Assembly: GCF_004328645.1 (NCBI RefSeq)
Contig: NZ_CP031395.1
Coordinates: forward strand, 707,501 to 771,500
Reading direction: 5' to 3'
Source of the DNA: Hylemonella gracilis
GTDB lineage: Bacteria > Pseudomonadota > Gammaproteobacteria > Burkholderiales > Burkholderiaceae_C
DNA length: 64,000 bases
Part shown: in pieces, positions 63,512 to 64,000 of the stretch
Layout of the letters: each line of letters begins with the position of its first letter
How positions within the stretch are numbered: position 1 is the first letter of the stretch
The notes under the pieces: generated by a model
What the model saw: the letters and a program-made list of their open reading frames with translations, nothing else
What the model was told of the DNA's origin: nothing
Databases searched by the model: none
Made by a program: the position numbers and the translations under genes

Positions 63512-64000
63512 TCAGAGCCCCAGCATCAGCTTGAGGTTCTGCACTGCGGCGCCGCTGGCGCCCTTGCCCAAGTTGTCGAAACGTGCCACCAGCACGGCCT
63601 GGCCCAGCGCATCGTTGCCGTAGACGCTGAGCTCCATCAAGTTCGTGTTGTTGAGCGCGGTGGGTTCCAGGCGGCCGCTGGGCTGGGGCGGCACGACGCT
63701 GACCCACTCGCTGCCCGCGTAGTGGGCGCGCAGCGCTTCTTCCAGCTGGTCGCTCTTGCGCACGTCCTTCATCAACTCGAACTGCAGGCCGATCTGATCG
63801 ATCATGCCCGCGTAATAGTTCGCCACGGCAGGCACGAAGATGGGCCGGCGCGTCAGACCCGCGTAGCGCTGGAACTCGGGCAGATGCTTGTGCGTCAGGC
63901 TCAGGCCGTAGACCTCCAGCGGCGGCGCGGTCTGGGTGACTTCGTAGGCTTCGATCATGCTGCGTCCACCGCCCGAGTAACCCGAGTAGCCCGACAGCAC
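63512..64000 (-). CDS. argC: N-acetyl-gamma-glutamyl-phosphate reductase, C-terminal part
   Basis: The last 162 residues of ArgC, cut by the right edge at the N-terminal side. The segments SGYSGGGRSMIEAYE and FGLQFELMK, and the end LVARFDNLGKGASGAAVQNLKLMLGL, fit arginine biosynthesis ArgC. The N-terminal NADP-binding part and the catalytic cysteine lie outside. A nine-base repeat (YSG twice) appears near the edge. It converges with recX. Confidence 0.88.
   Translation of the reverse strand: MLSGYSGYSGGGRSMIEAYEVTQTAPPLEVYGLSLTHKHLPEFQRYAGLTRRPIFVPAVANYYAGMIDQIGLQFELMKDVRKSDQLEEALRAHYAGSEWVSVVPPQPSGRLEPTALNNTNLMELSVYGNDALGQAVLVARFDNLGKGASGAAVQNLKLMLGL

Overview
The window looks like the chromosomal origin region of a GC-rich betaproteobacterium, most likely Burkholderiales and probably Comamonadaceae. 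The basis is the gene set and protein style (rpmH-rnpA-yidD-yidC-mnmE on one side of dnaA, dnaN-gyrB on the other, metX-metW, maiA, maeB, TctD/TctE-like regulators near recA). No rRNA, tRNA, insertion sequence, prophage or CRISPR array was recognised. Nearly all of it is conserved housekeeping DNA with short intergenic gaps.

Layout. 1-3.4 kb (minus): a multi-PAS sensor cut by the left edge, a lone receiver protein and a frameshifted membrane-anchored methyltransferase. 2.5-8.4 kb (minus): partition and tRNA-modification cluster mnmG-rsmG-lysE-type exporter-parA-alpha/beta hydrolase-parB, with four parS-like 16-mers in or next to rsmG and mnmG. 8.6-12.9 kb: FMN reductase, YkgJ protein, then a copper module with copA divergent from copZ-cueR-DUF2892 and two CueR-type operators. 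13-17 kb: two diguanylate cyclases, a Spy-like periplasmic protein and NnrU. 17-24 kb (minus): dnaA, an oriC candidate, dnaN, gyrB and a uracil/xanthine permease. 24-28 kb (plus): rpmH, rnpA, yidD, yidC, mnmE. 28-31 kb: apt, then kdsD-kdsC-lptC. 31-37 kb: an RRM protein, a SAM-II-like riboswitch with an intrinsic terminator before metX-metW, maiA, an M20 peptidase and a lipase. 37-43.5 kb: frameshifted rsmE, amgK divergent from lptD-surA-rsmA. 43.6-44.7 kb: a secreted RNase Sa/barnase-type enzyme with a barstar inhibitor and a possible third small ORF. 44.8-53.8 kb: maeB, DUF2061, murU-pepP, tkt-gap, a lytic transglycosylase. 53.8-58.8 kb: topoisomerase III with a C-terminal SWIB domain, divergent from a SET-domain methyltransferase, birA and a SPOR-like protein. 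58.8-64 kb: histidine kinase and response regulator, MarR regulator, recA-recX and a partial argC.

How it works together. Replication starts between dnaA and dnaN, where DnaA boxes flank an AT-rich stretch with TAG trinucleotide repeats that resemble DnaA-trios; ParA, ParB and the parS cluster 14-16.5 kb away segregate the origin. The envelope genes (kdsD, kdsC, lptC, lptD, surA, yidC) serve LPS and outer-membrane assembly, while amgK and murU form the MurNAc recycling route but are split across about 10 kb. Methionine synthesis is probably controlled by SAM through the leader of metX.

Two genes (the methyltransferase and rsmE) carry an apparent single-base deletion in a G/C homopolymer, which suggests either assembly error or recent inactivation. 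Most start sites were chosen from homology and context and are less certain than the stops.
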